64,000 bases of DNA from an uncultured Lachnospiraceae bacterium (GCA_946558465.1 CAMNTM010000001.1:124001-188000), one strand, 5' to 3'. Shown: positions 9,132 through 17,471, counted from the first letter of the stretch. Notes: generated by a model from the sequence alone, not told the origin. Made by a program: numbers and translations.

Positions 9132-12125
9132 TCATACAACCATTAAAAGCGGTTTTATTTCTTCATCCAGAAGTTTTCTTAACTCCGCCATCATTTTTGT
9201 ATAATATTTAAACTTTGGAAGTGCTTTTTCCTGAGATGATTTATAGCTTGTATAATCCACATTCATTTTAATTGCGCTTTCGTTTGGAATTTCTCCGTTT
9301 TGATAATGTGTTGCCGCATACATCACATCATCCTTAGATGCATGCCAGGTAATACAAAAATCAGAAATTACTCGCTCGATACAATCCTGTTTCATATTTT
9401 CCACAATATGAAGAATGGACCGACCCCTATATTTTGTATCATCTATTTCAATTTCTGCAATCAAATTTGACATAATATCTGCAACTTTTGGATTCTCTTT
9501 CCGCAAATCTCCCACATATTGTTTCACTTCATCAATTTTTTTCTGACGTTCTTTTGGCGTAATTTCTTCCATTTCGTCATAAGGTGTAACAATATTCTGA
9601 ATCAGGTGAATAATATACTCATAATCAATCTTTGTATTGCTGTATGCCATCAGCTCATAGTCTTGATCAATTTCTATATCATCTCCGCCATCTTTCTCAT
9701 CCAAACCATCAGCTTCTTCTCCTTTTGCATCTTTGATTTCCCGTACTACATTTTTATAATGTCCCACATAGTCATCATATTCTTCTTCAGAAATTCCATA
9801 TTCTTCTAACATGCTGTCATCATATACAGTAAACGACTTTAACTGTGCAAACAAAGAGTCAAACTCCTGAAATATTTTTGCAAATATTTTCCTCTCATTC
9901 AAAGACAGGGTTGGAATTACTTCCGGTTTATCAGCAGAAACGCGAAGCGCTGCAAGCGCTTTCCTGAATGCAGGCTCCACCTCGTTCCATTCTGCCATAA
10001 GCGTCTCTTTTGTTCCTCCGGCAGAATATAATTTAACTGCATTGTCAACTGCTTCCTTAAAAAGGACCGGCGCCTGAAATGTAACGATCTGTCCATATGT
10101 TTTATTCTTATCAAAAATTCGATTTGTTCTTGAAAATGCCTGAATCAGGTCATGCGGACCCATCGGCTGTCTGTCCATAAAAATCGTAGACATACACGGA
10201 GCGTCGAATCCTGTCAGTAAGCGGTCTACCACAATCACTAAATCCAACTGTTCATTTCTGCTTTTATATCTGGGATCTTTTCTTGCAAGACGCTTATTTA
10301 AGTTTCCATTATATCCCTGTATCTGAGACAATTCATATTTCGTGCCAAACATTCCATTATAGTCATCCAGAGATTTTTGCATTTTCTCCTGATTAACCTG
10401 AGAACCTTCTTCATTTTCTGTTACAGAATAGGTAATTGCAAATTTCGGGAAATCCGGCAGAACCTGTTTGATTCGCTCATCAATTGTAAGAGATGTTTCT
10501 CCATTTTTTACCCTCATCAATAATTCATAATACTGCTGCGCTCTCTGAATCGAACTTGTGGTAAGAAATCCCTCATAAGTCTGTCCTTTCCCATTTTGAA
10601 AACCTAGTTTGTGACAAGACTTATTCAAAATGATATCCAGTACTTTTAACATATGTGTTTCGTTGTCATATACACTGCTGTCCGTTTCATTTTCCACATC
10701 TTTCGGCCCATTATGCTCTACCTGAAATCCCAGCACTGCCTTATCATGAATTGCATTTTGAATCGTATATTTGTGCAGACGTTCTCCATATAAATCTTCT
10801 GTCGTTCTTGGAAGGTCTCCTTTTTGCAGATATGGATTTTCTGCAAATCTTGGCGTACCCGTAAATCCATACCACAAAGACCGGTTAAAAAACCGCTCCA
10901 ACTCTCTTTTTGTTCCCGGACTAACCGCACGATGGCACTCATCCACAACAAATGCAATTCTAAGATTCTTAATTTTTCGATATTCCGATGTTTCCTCTTT
11001 TAATTTCTTTGTAATTAGAATATGTAGTTTCTGAATGGTAGTAACAATCACCTGTCTGTCATCAGATTTTAATTTTTTCTTTAAATCATTTACATTATCC
11101 GTTTCATCTACATCTACCAAATCATTATTTGCATAAGCCTGAAATGCCATGGTCGTCTGCGTGTCCAAATCTTTGCGGTCTATCAGGAAAATCGCTTTGT
11201 CAATAGACGGAATATCCATCAGCAGATTCCTGGTTGCTTTATAAGATGTCAATGTTTTCCCAGAGCCTGTTGTATGCCATACGTATCCTGATTTCCCCTG
11301 TTTAGATGCTTCTCTAATTGCCTCGATTGCATGAATCTGATATGGGCGCAGCAATATTAAACGCTTTGCATCTTCGTCTAATACTGTATATCTCGAAATC
11401 ATCTCATGTGCTTCCGGAATACGGAGTACACTCTTAGCAAAATCAAGATAATCCGAAACTGGATAATTCTCACGATCCAGCCATCCACTAATGAACTTGG
11501 AATTTAATTCTGTATCACCAGCGGCTGAAAAATATTTTGTGTCCACACCATTGCTGATTACAAACATCTGCACTGCTGAAAAAATTCCGGTAAATTTACC
11601 TTCTCCAATATATTTTTTAATCTGCCAGAACCCATCCATATATGAGTGTTGCTTATTTTTCAATTCTATATGAATCATCGGAAGACCATTGATCATCAAT
11701 GTCACATCGAATCGTCTATCTCTTCCCGGAATTGCTTTGTCATCATCTGACTTCAATGTGCTATATTGATTGATTACTTCATAAACACTGCTGCCACCAG
11801 CAATGTGTTCATGATTCATTACTACAAGATGCAATCGCTCAGTATCACGCTGTACATGAACCTGAACCTTTCCATTTTCTCCAACCAGCCATTCCCCCGC
11901 TTTATAAAACGATGAAAACTGTAACTGGTTTTTTACCTGTTCAAATTCTGCATCAGATAATTTTTCTCCATTTAAACGGTCTTTATTATTTTGCTCCAAA
12001 ATATACTTGAAATTTCCCCATAAATCTTCTTCTGTTTTCAAATCTTCTCTATATACCCATTGAGAATCTCCATAGACCAGCTCCTCAATCAATTTCTGCT
12101 CTATCATCGACTCTAATTCTGGCAT
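9132..12125 (-). CDS. hsdR: Type I restriction enzyme R subunit (HsdR)
   Basis: The DNA-translocating and cleaving subunit of a type I R-M enzyme, 997 residues from the ATG at 12125 (AGGAGG 8 nt upstream, MPELESMIEQKLIEEL). The N-terminal nuclease domain shows a PD-(D/E)xK pattern (RFDVTLMINGLPMIHIELKNK region). Superfamily 2 motor motifs follow: Walker A HTTGSGKT, DECHR, GFTGTPRF and the QAFSRTNR box. The longer open frame upstream only overlaps the hsdS' cassette and is not family-like. It is transcribed in the direction of hsdM and hsdS, 34 bp after hsdS'. Confidence 0.95.
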   Translation of the reverse strand: MPELESMIEQKLIEELVYGDSQWVYREDLKTEEDLWGNFKYILEQNNKDRLNGEKLSDAEFEQVKNQLQFSSFYKAGEWLVGENGKVQVHVQRDTERLHLVVMNHEHIAGGSSVYEVINQYSTLKSDDDKAIPGRDRRFDVTLMINGLPMIHIELKNKQHSYMDGFWQIKKYIGEGKFTGIFSAVQMFVISNGVDTKYFSAAGDTELNSKFISGWLDRENYPVSDYLDFAKSVLRIPEAHEMISRYTVLDEDAKRLILLRPYQIHAIEAIREASKQGKSGYVWHTTGSGKTLTSYKATRNLLMDIPSIDKAIFLIDRKDLDTQTTMAFQAYANNDLVDVDETDNVNDLKKKLKSDDRQVIVTTIQKLHILITKKLKEETSEYRKIKNLRIAFVVDECHRAVSPGTKRELERFFNRSLWYGFTGTPRFAENPYLQKGDLPRTTEDLYGERLHKYTIQNAIHDKAVLGFQVEHNGPKDVENETDSSVYDNETHMLKVLDIILNKSCHKLGFQNGKGQTYEGFLTTSSIQRAQQYYELLMRVKNGETSLTIDERIKQVLPDFPKFAITYSVTENEEGSQVNQEKMQKSLDDYNGMFGTKYELSQIQGYNGNLNKRLARKDPRYKSRNEQLDLVIVVDRLLTGFDAPCMSTIFMDRQPMGPHDLIQAFSRTNRIFDKNKTYGQIVTFQAPVLFKEAVDNAVKLYSAGGTKETLMAEWNEVEPAFRKALAALRVSADKPEVIPTLSLNERKIFAKIFQEFDSLFAQLKSFTVYDDSMLEEYGISEEEYDDYVGHYKNVVREIKDAKGEEADGLDEKDGGDDIEIDQDYELMAYSNTKIDYEYIIHLIQNIVTPYDEMEEITPKERQKKIDEVKQYVGDLRKENPKVADIMSNLIAEIEIDDTKYRGRSILHIVENMKQDCIERVISDFCITWHASKDDVMYAATHYQNGEIPNESAIKMNVDYTSYKSSQEKALPKFKYYTKMMAELRKLLDEEIKPLLMVV

Positions 12126-12192
12126 AATATTTTCCTCCTTTGTTTCAATTAGTGAAATTTCATATGATATATTGTATTTTTGCATAAAACAG

Positions 12193-12226
12193 CTTCCGCT
12201 GGTGAAGGGTGATGAGGTGGTCGAGG
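12193..12226. repeat. 34-bp repeat at the end of the hsdS' cassette
   Basis: Identical to 13968-14001 at the end of hsdS, in the same orientation; both encode the DHLITLHQRK region. A shorter, imperfect copy lies at 14616-14640 at the end of the first hsdS domain. Confidence 0.85.
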
Positions 12227-12729
12227 TGCATAAAATAAGCACCAATTTTTTCCTGTTCATCAAAAGATTTAGGATAAACAATATCTGTATTTTGCATTGC
12301 AGATTTAGAAATTGACGTTACTTTTATCCCCTGCATAAGAGGTATAAGTTGCTGATGAAAAGCACTTGCATTCAAATAATATCCCAAATATCCTGTAGCA
12401 AATTTCATCTGTGGTCTATATGGAATTGTATGCAGTCCAGATAATACCGTTTCATCTGTCAAACCTGCTATTTCACTACATTTCCCTACAGTTTCATCTT
12501 CTGCTGTATCCGCAAAAATCACATCGCCATTTTGTAAAAAAGAAGCTTTGTATTTCTCGGCAACAGAGGCATCTATAATATTAGGGATTTGTTCATTTTT
12601 TACATCTAATACTTCTCCATATTTAACAAGAATATCTCCATAATGAACATTCTTTATAGTGCCTTCTTCATATGTCAATTCAGCTCTTGACAAAGTATTA
12701 TTTTGCAAGCTACATAGCGCATCCCCTAG

Positions 12730-12747
12730 CTTACGCTGTTCCCAATC
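12730..12747. repeat. 18-bp repeat at the start of the hsdS' cassette
   Basis: Encodes DWEQRK. The same 18 bp recur at 14499-14516 and 15114-15131, at the start of the two recognition domains of hsdS, all in direct orientation. Confidence 0.85.
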
Positions 12748-12810
12748 GTTTCTCTCTCTTTTTTATAATCTCCAACACTTACGATGATAAGGAGTTATAA
12801 CCCTTTATAC

Positions 12811-13041
12811 TTATATCTCTGCCTGAATAATATGCCCAAAATTCATCTCGTCTTTAAAAAGATCGTATATATATTCTGAACTTTCCAAATACAAACCTGT
12901 TTCCTTATCTTGCAACTTTTCAAATACTTCCGAATTATAAAATTTATTCATTGCTTCATCGTATTCAATATTCTGATCTGTGGCAATCATATCAACAATA
13001 TCCTGAACTATATATTCTATTAATTGGTCTTGTTTACTCAT
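12811..13041 (-). CDS. Small acidic protein of the DUF3990 module
   Basis: A 76-residue acidic protein (MSKQDQLIEYIVQDIVDMI ... LESSEYIYDLFKDEMNFG). Start at 13041 with AAAGGTGG upstream; an ATG at 13050 overlapping the DUF3990 stop codon is an alternative. It follows the DUF3990 gene without a gap, so the two are translationally linked. Small helical acidic proteins beside DUF3990 genes could be cognate immunity or antitoxin proteins; this is inferred from size, charge and position only. I do not recognise a named family with certainty. Confidence 0.6.
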   Translation of the reverse strand: MSKQDQLIEYIVQDIVDMIATDQNIEYDEAMNKFYNSEVFEKLQDKETGLYLESSEYIYDLFKDEMNFGHIIQAEI

Positions 13042-13042
13042 A

Positions 13043-13546
13043 CTAATCATCCACCTTTCGCAAAAGCCTAATACCCTTTTCCGTATGAAACGAATATTGT
13101 GAAGATGTTTTCTTATATATCATTCCTTTCAGTAATGTTTCAAAATCAATAATTTCATTTTCATACTGCCGAAATAGTAATGCCATATTATCATCTGCGA
13201 CAGGACCGATAACAATATCGTATTTATTATCTTTGTTACACAGAGTATTCGCTTCATCCGTAAATGTTCTATTCCTATTATTCATTACAAATTTTGCCCA
13301 TTCTTCTGTCGTTTGTATTCCAAAATCCATAATTTTAATATCTGACGTTTTTCTAAAGTCATCCTGTATTTCAAAAGTATTTATGACTGGAGAACCTCCA
13401 TAAAGCCTAGACACTCTTTTCGCCATTTGTTTTGCTTGTTCTTCTATATCTGTTAAATAAAAGCCCTTTCCAAAATCTTTATAAGGTCTACACATTGCTA
13501 AGTTGATACTTTCTATCACAACATTACTTCCATGATATAATCTCAA
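13043..13546 (-). CDS. DUF3990 protein, ADP-ribosyltransferase-like fold
   Basis: A 167-residue protein starting MRLYHGSNVVIESI from a TTG at 13546. The TTG overlaps the TGA of the preceding broken DUF3791 frame, with GGAGG 6 nt upstream. The motifs LYHGS, then KDFGKGFYLTDIEEQAKQMA, match the DUF3990 family, whose N-terminal H-Y and FG-GFY-T pattern resembles ADP-ribosyltransferases. The target is unknown. It is flanked by two small genes in a compact operon inside the hsdS region of the island. A toxin role with the small proteins as antitoxins is plausible but unproven. Confidence 0.75.
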   Translation of the reverse strand: MRLYHGSNVVIESINLAMCRPYKDFGKGFYLTDIEEQAKQMAKRVSRLYGGSPVINTFEIQDDFRKTSDIKIMDFGIQTTEEWAKFVMNNRNRTFTDEANTLCNKDNKYDIVIGPVADDNMALLFRQYENEIIDFETLLKGMIYKKTSSQYSFHTEKGIRLLRKVDD

Positions 13547-13760
13547 AGCACACCTCCGTTTTTACGGCATAACATTCCCAAATCTTCCACTATTGTTCCA
13601 AAATCTAATGTATGTTCCACTTCATAATTTTCTTTTATAAAAGCAATGCCTTTAAATTGAAAAAGATAACGGAATGATTCTTGTATACTGAGATTATGCT
13701 GTTGAGCAAATTCATTTACACACGCAACGGTAAAACCAATCTTTTTTTCTGTTCACTCAT
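13543..13760 (-). pseudogene. DUF3791-type small gene with a one-base frameshift in a poly-A tract
   Basis: From the ATG at 13760 (GGGAGG upstream) the frame reads MSEQKKRLVLPLRV and then stops. If the run of seven A residues (complement of 13742-13748) is read with one more base, it continues KKIGFTVACVNEFAQQHNLS ... FIKENYEVEHTLDFGTIVEDLGM to the TGA at 13545-13543. That gives a complete 72-residue DUF3791-like protein. The downstream frame is well preserved, so the break is recent, phase-variable, or a sequencing slip. The stop codon overlaps the DUF3990 start, so translation of the two is coupled. Confidence 0.65.
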
Positions 13761-13913
13761 TCAAAACCTCCCACTTTTCTATTCTTTTTACTATTCACAT
13801 CCATTCAAAGTACACCGAAACATATCGTAAGCCATACCATTTTTTATATCATCACTCTGCGTATAATTTATTCTTTTGCCAATCTGATTTTTCTTCAAAA
13901 TCTTGTCAATTAT
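13761..13913. other. Spacer between hsdS and the DUF3791/DUF3990 module
   Basis: About 150 bp of AT-rich sequence without a gene. A TTGACA on the minus strand (13909-13904) could be a -35 box for the small module, but the partner at 17 bp (CAGATT) is poor, so I do not call a promoter. Confidence 0.3.
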
Positions 13914-15170
13914 TTAAGCAAACATATTTTGCAACATATATTTCTTGATTTTCACTAATTCATCACACTTCCGCTGGTGAAGGGTGATGAGGTGGTCGAG
14001 GCTCTTAAAATATGAACCTATCTTCTTTTGCTCATTAATATCTGGCATAGATACAGCAATACTTTTTAATTCTGTTTTATTGAATTTTGGTTGTCCACTT
14101 GAACCAACATTTTCAAATAATTGTTTTTGAAAAACATTTGAACTAAGCAATATGAATATAAAATATTTATCCTCATTTGTCCTAAGCAAAATGGCATTCG
14201 GTCCTAAAACATTATTTTTTTCAGGCAACTCAGAAGGTTCTACATAGTAGACTTCTCCTATATTTGCGCCGATGTTTGGTAAAACAATACACGCCTCATT
14301 CAAGTTAACTCTCCACAAATATTTGAAAGCATTTTCATCAACAAAAACAAAATCATCATTAGTAAATTTTTTCTTCAAATCTACGGTTCTGACTAACTGC
14401 GCATATCCATTTTCATTTAGATAAGTAACATTCTCCCTTATATCCGCAAACGAACCAGCCGCAACATAATCAGTAATACAACTCATTATATCTTCAACCT
14501 TACGCTGTTCCCAATCGCCAGTAAATCCTTCAAATCGAATTTCTGGGACTTTCATCCCATTTTGTGGAAACATTTTTTGAAGCATATATTTTTTTAATTT
14601 TTTTGTCTCATTACACTTACGCTGGTGAAGGGTGATGAGGTTATCAAGGTTGCGGAAAACAGCAATAATTTTATCTTGCTCAGTTCTTGTCGGGTATGAA
14701 ATAGATAGCTCTTGTATGTCTGAATTATGGATATGCACCACCGACTTACCCTGCGCCCTTTTTGCCAGTTCTTTTTGTGGTTCCCCATTTGAAATAGCAA
14801 GTGCCAAAAACAACGGATTTATAAAATCAAATGGACGGAGAATATTAAGGTCGCCGCCAAGCAAAACCCCTGACTTTTCAACGGCTGACGCTCTTGCAAT
14901 ATCTCCTGCCGTTTCTCCCGAAGCGGGAACGATCACTTCATTTCCTTCACTATAAACAGCACCCTTTTTGGGGACAGCAAAAGTATCTACTTCATTAATC
15001 ACAAATTGATACTTCGTATAAAGCCTGCCATATAAAATTATCGGCGTTCCAATCTCCGTCAAATCACTTTTAGAATAACCGTTTCCTTTTGAGTATTCCG
15101 CAATATCCGCAGCCTTACGCTGTTCCCAATCTTCTGTAAATTCTTTAAAGCGAATTTTTGGTTTCCCCAT
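13914..15170 (-). CDS. hsdS: Type I specificity subunit (HsdS), two recognition domains
   Basis: HsdS reads the split DNA target for both modification and restriction. The product is about 418 residues from the ATG at 15170 (GAGGGGTGATAAAT upstream); a GTG at 15179 overlapping the hsdM stop is an alternative. It has two recognition domains, each opening with DWEQRK (about residues 17 and 219) and closing with LITLHQRK before a helical spacer (KKYMLQKMF, KKYMLQNMF). Domain boundaries at DNA level are repeats shared with the silent cassette at 12160-12762. The reading is intact. Confidence 0.93.
   Translation of the reverse strand: MGKPKIRFKEFTEDWEQRKAADIAEYSKGNGYSKSDLTEIGTPIILYGRLYTKYQFVINEVDTFAVPKKGAVYSEGNEVIVPASGETAGDIARASAVEKSGVLLGGDLNILRPFDFINPLFLALAISNGEPQKELAKRAQGKSVVHIHNSDIQELSISYPTRTEQDKIIAVFRNLDNLITLHQRKCNETKKLKKYMLQKMFPQNGMKVPEIRFEGFTGDWEQRKVEDIMSCITDYVAAGSFADIRENVTYLNENGYAQLVRTVDLKKKFTNDDFVFVDENAFKYLWRVNLNEACIVLPNIGANIGEVYYVEPSELPEKNNVLGPNAILLRTNEDKYFIFILLSSNVFQKQLFENVGSSGQPKFNKTELKSIAVSMPDINEQKKIGSYFKSLDHLITLHQRKCDELVKIKKYMLQNMFA
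13968..14001. repeat. 34-bp repeat at the end of the hsdS second domain
   Basis: Exact copy of 12193-12226, same orientation. It defines the distal exchange point between hsdS and hsdS'. Confidence 0.85.
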
Positions 15171-15175
15171 ATTTA

Positions 15176-16774
15176 TCACCCCTCAATCATTTCAACAAGA
15201 CAGTTTATAGATAACATAATATCCTGATCAGAAGATGTTAAATCCTTTAAGCAAGATAACACTTCATTCTGTGCCTTCTTTATCTCGTCATCAGTCTGTT
15301 TCATTTCTGTCAAAAGTTCATTTAAATTAATCTCTTCTTCTTTTTCAAAATTATCTACATACCTTGGAATATTAAGGTTGAAATCGTTCTTCTCAATATC
15401 TTCAAAACTGGCAAGATAAGATTTTTTGTCTATTGTTTCTCGTTTGTAATACAAATCTACAATGTCATCTATATGCCTGTCCGTCATTGTATTTTGTTTT
15501 TTACCCTTTTCAAATTTTTTCGAAGCATCTATAAATAAGACATCTCTTCCATCTCTGTGTTTCTTTAAAACAACGATACAAGTTGGAATTGATGTATTAT
15601 AAAATAAATTTGCGGGTAATCCGATTATTGCATAAATATTTCCAGAACGTAATAATTTTTCTCGAATTTTTCCTTCTGCCGCTCCTCTGAATAACACACC
15701 ATGCGGTAATACAATTGCCATCGTTCCATTATTTTTCAGATGATACAGACCATGTAACAGGAAAGCATAATCAGCTTTTGACTTCGGTGCCAGAACCCCA
15801 TAATCGCTAAAGCGTTCATCTTGCAGAAAACCAGCGGCTGCACTCCATTTCGCTGAATATGGCGGATTCATCAATACCATATTAAAATCAGTTTCTTCAT
15901 CCGTTGGCCAATCACTGTCTAAAGTATCACCATTTCTCAATCTTTGATTTTCTGGTGCAATACCATGCAAAAACATGTTCATGCGCGCCAGATTATATGT
16001 AGATGTCATCAATTCTTGTCCGTAATATTTAATATAAATTGGCTCTAATGCATATTTTTTAGCATTCAATAAAAGAGAACCTGAACCCATACACGGATCA
16101 TAAACGGACAAACCTTTATTGCTCTCCTGTCCCAAAATAGCAATTCTGGTTAATATTTTGGAAACCGCCTGCGGTGTGTAAAATTCACCAGCTTTTTTCC
16201 CGGTTTCAGACGCAAATTGACCAATCAAATACTCATAAGCATTTCCTAAAACATCTGTATCTGTATTCAATAAATCTGCTTTATCAATTTCTTTTAACAG
16301 ACTGGCAATTGTGTCACTTTGCTTTTGATCACCTGTTCCCAAGCGATTGGAATACAAATCAATATCTGTAAATAAATCCGCAAATAATGGATCACTTTGT
16401 TCGATATTATTAAATGCTTTTTGTAATTGTTCACGATTAAAAGAATTATTTCGCGCTGCCTCTGCAAAATTTGTGTAAGTTAATTCCGGATCAATCACAT
16501 AATGACAAGATGATTTTATTTCATCTTTTAATTCTTCTGCACTTTCATCTTTCAAAGCATCAATGTATACATTCAAAGCAATTTTTAATGTTTCTGGTTT
16601 TTCATCATAAATCAAATCATAGACCTTTATTAAAAAGGAATCTGATAAATACTTATAAAAAACAATCCCTAAAAGATAGTCTTTATATTCATTTGCATCC
16701 ATCTTTGAACGTAATATATCTGCTCCGCTCCATAATACGCTAATCAAATCTTTACTGTTTTCCTGCTCCGCCAT
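15176..16774 (-). CDS. hsdM: Type I DNA methyltransferase subunit (HsdM)
   Basis: Adenine-N6 methyltransferase of the type I system, 532 residues. The N-terminal domain (LISVLWSGADILRSKMDANEYKDYL, shown in part) is the HsdM helical bundle. The SAM site is DPCMGSGSLLLNA, the catalytic motif is NPPYSAKW, and FYTPQAVSKIL is the family box before motif I. Start at 16774 with CGGAGG upstream. It overlaps the hsdS start region, so M and S are made from one message. It is the first gene of the leftward island operon. Confidence 0.96.
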   Translation of the reverse strand: MAEQENSKDLISVLWSGADILRSKMDANEYKDYLLGIVFYKYLSDSFLIKVYDLIYDEKPETLKIALNVYIDALKDESAEELKDEIKSSCHYVIDPELTYTNFAEAARNNSFNREQLQKAFNNIEQSDPLFADLFTDIDLYSNRLGTGDQKQSDTIASLLKEIDKADLLNTDTDVLGNAYEYLIGQFASETGKKAGEFYTPQAVSKILTRIAILGQESNKGLSVYDPCMGSGSLLLNAKKYALEPIYIKYYGQELMTSTYNLARMNMFLHGIAPENQRLRNGDTLDSDWPTDEETDFNMVLMNPPYSAKWSAAAGFLQDERFSDYGVLAPKSKADYAFLLHGLYHLKNNGTMAIVLPHGVLFRGAAEGKIREKLLRSGNIYAIIGLPANLFYNTSIPTCIVVLKKHRDGRDVLFIDASKKFEKGKKQNTMTDRHIDDIVDLYYKRETIDKKSYLASFEDIEKNDFNLNIPRYVDNFEKEEEINLNELLTEMKQTDDEIKKAQNEVLSCLKDLTSSDQDIMLSINCLVEMIEG

Positions 16775-17049
16775 TCTATTATCCTCCGTTTACTTGTATC
16801 TAATTGAAATATAGTGTTATAGTAGAAACATATTATTTCTGCACTTTTCATCGATAGATTTCTTTTCTACACGTCCAATTCAAACTATTTTCATACCCTT
16901 GTTTTTATTATACAATAAGAACTGGAATATAAAAAGACCCTCTAAAATGCTGAATCATTAAATATTCCATATTTTCATATGCAAAAGGTCCGGTCTGCAC
17001 CGAGCTTTTCTGCCATATATTTGATTCTATGAATACCTATCTGCAAACA
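16775..17049. other. Upstream region of hsdM
   Basis: About 275 bp of AT-rich sequence without a supportable gene. A TATAAT on the minus strand (16912-16907) is a possible -10 for the hsdMS operon, but its -35 is weak (TTTTTA at 17 bp). Confidence 0.3.
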
Positions 17050-17137
17050 CTATCTGCATACCCCGAATTTTTCTGCCGTCTGCCATACTATCGCTTTATG
17101 CTCCTCATTTTTATTCGCCTCTCCCGTATCTTCATAA
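17050..17137 (-). pseudogene. Decayed spoIIID-like fragment
   Basis: The minus strand reads NKNEEHKAIVWQTAEKFGVC then R and a stop. This aligns with the SpoIIID segment IIEHKATVRQTAKAFGVSK, and the DNA at about 17056-17104 matches the intact gene at roughly three quarters of positions. There is no start codon in frame. It lies about 150 bp inside the right truncated copy, as expected of an older attachment event, though chance similarity of an HTH segment cannot be ruled out by eye. Confidence 0.5.
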
Positions 17138-17206
17138 AAATATCTAAGCACGCTAAAATTTAACATTTTCCATATTATAACCCTTCCTTTTCTATTTCAC
17201 AGGCAT

Positions 17207-17252
17207 AAAAAAACCACTTCCCAGTCACGATCTATACTCTAAGAAGTGGTTT
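17207..17252 (-). terminator. Terminator downstream of the truncated spoIIID copy
   Basis: On the minus strand a 10-bp stem, AAACCACTTC/GAAGTGGTTT (arms 17252-17243 and 17220-17211), is followed by a run of T. It would stop transcripts from the right-hand sigma-E promoter before they enter the island. Confidence 0.7.
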
Positions 17253-17281
17253 GTTCTATTTAATTCTCCAAATCAACCGCT

Positions 17282-17413
17282 CTATTTTGTTACTACCATA
17301 TGTATTGTACTTTTACTAACCCCAAATGCTTTCGCAGTCTGCCTTACCGTTGCCTTATTCTCAATAATATAATATGCTATTTCCACTGCCCTTTCTTCAA
17401 TATAATCCTTCAT
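17282..17413 (-). pseudogene. Truncated 5' copy of spoIIID at the right island end
   Basis: A 43-residue frame starts MKDYIEERAVEIAYYIIEN, runs through TVRQTAKAFGVSKSTIH and ends MVVTK and a stop. It matches intact SpoIIID up to the recognition helix and then diverges just past the 44-bp core. It keeps its own sigma-E-type promoter. It is most simply the original chromosomal 5' end left behind when the island entered spoIIID. The short product lacks the C-terminal basic region and is unlikely to regulate genes. Confidence 0.8.
17307..17350. repeat. Right copy of the 44-bp attachment-like core
   Basis: Exact copy of 7709-7752 in direct orientation. Recombination between the two would remove 9,598 bp and rejoin the right-hand 5' end to the intact 3' end of spoIIID in frame. 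Confidence 0.8.
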
Positions 17414-17442
17414 ATATAAACCCCTGCACTCATTGTTTTTAC

Positions 17443-17471
17443 AATGTATGCAGGGGTTTGTTTTCTTATTC
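17443..17471 (-). promoter_or_regulatory. Sigma-E-type promoter of the truncated spoIIID copy
   Basis: On the minus strand GAATAAG (17471-17465), 14 bp and CATACATT (17450-17443) have the same architecture and inverted repeat as the left copy. After excision this promoter would drive the restored gene. Confidence 0.6.

Larger units (their letters stand above)
12160..12762 (-). pseudogene. Silent type I specificity cassette (truncated hsdS')
   Basis: This open frame encodes a single target-recognition domain. It runs from DWEQRKLGDAL (GAT codon at 12747) to DHLITLHQRKL and stops after ten divergent residues. The frame is closed by TAA at 12765-12763 with no ATG or ribosome site, so it is not an independent gene. 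Its boundaries coincide with the repeats that bound each domain of hsdS. The 18-bp repeat at 12730-12747 also occurs at 14499-14516 and 15114-15131. The 34-bp repeat at 12193-12226 is identical to 13968-14001. This makes it a ready donor for swapping the second recognition domain of hsdS. Confidence 0.8.
7709..17350. mobile_element. Integrated genomic island carrying type I R-M, inserted in spoIIID
   Basis: A 9.6-kb AT-rich block is bounded by an exact 44-bp direct repeat (7709-7752 and 17307-17350) that lies inside spoIIID coding sequence. Its genes all read leftward: hsdM, hsdS, a broken DUF3791 gene, a DUF3990 gene, a small gene, hsdS', hsdR and a tyrosine recombinase, the last being nearest the left repeat. 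This is the usual layout of an integrative element whose attachment site is the 5' part of a host gene and which restores the gene on insertion. No excisionase, replication or conjugation gene was found, so it would depend on helpers or be fixed. Exact cleavage positions within the core are unknown. Confidence 0.8.

Noticed and set aside
12126..12281. Upstream extension of hsdR in the same frame
   Set aside because: It overlaps the hsdS' cassette in another frame and lacks HsdR similarity; AGGAGG clearly marks the ATG at 12125.
8144..15170. Invertible hsdS shufflon driven by the tyrosine recombinase
   Set aside because: The hsdS and hsdS' repeats are in direct, not inverted, orientation, so inversion between them is not possible.
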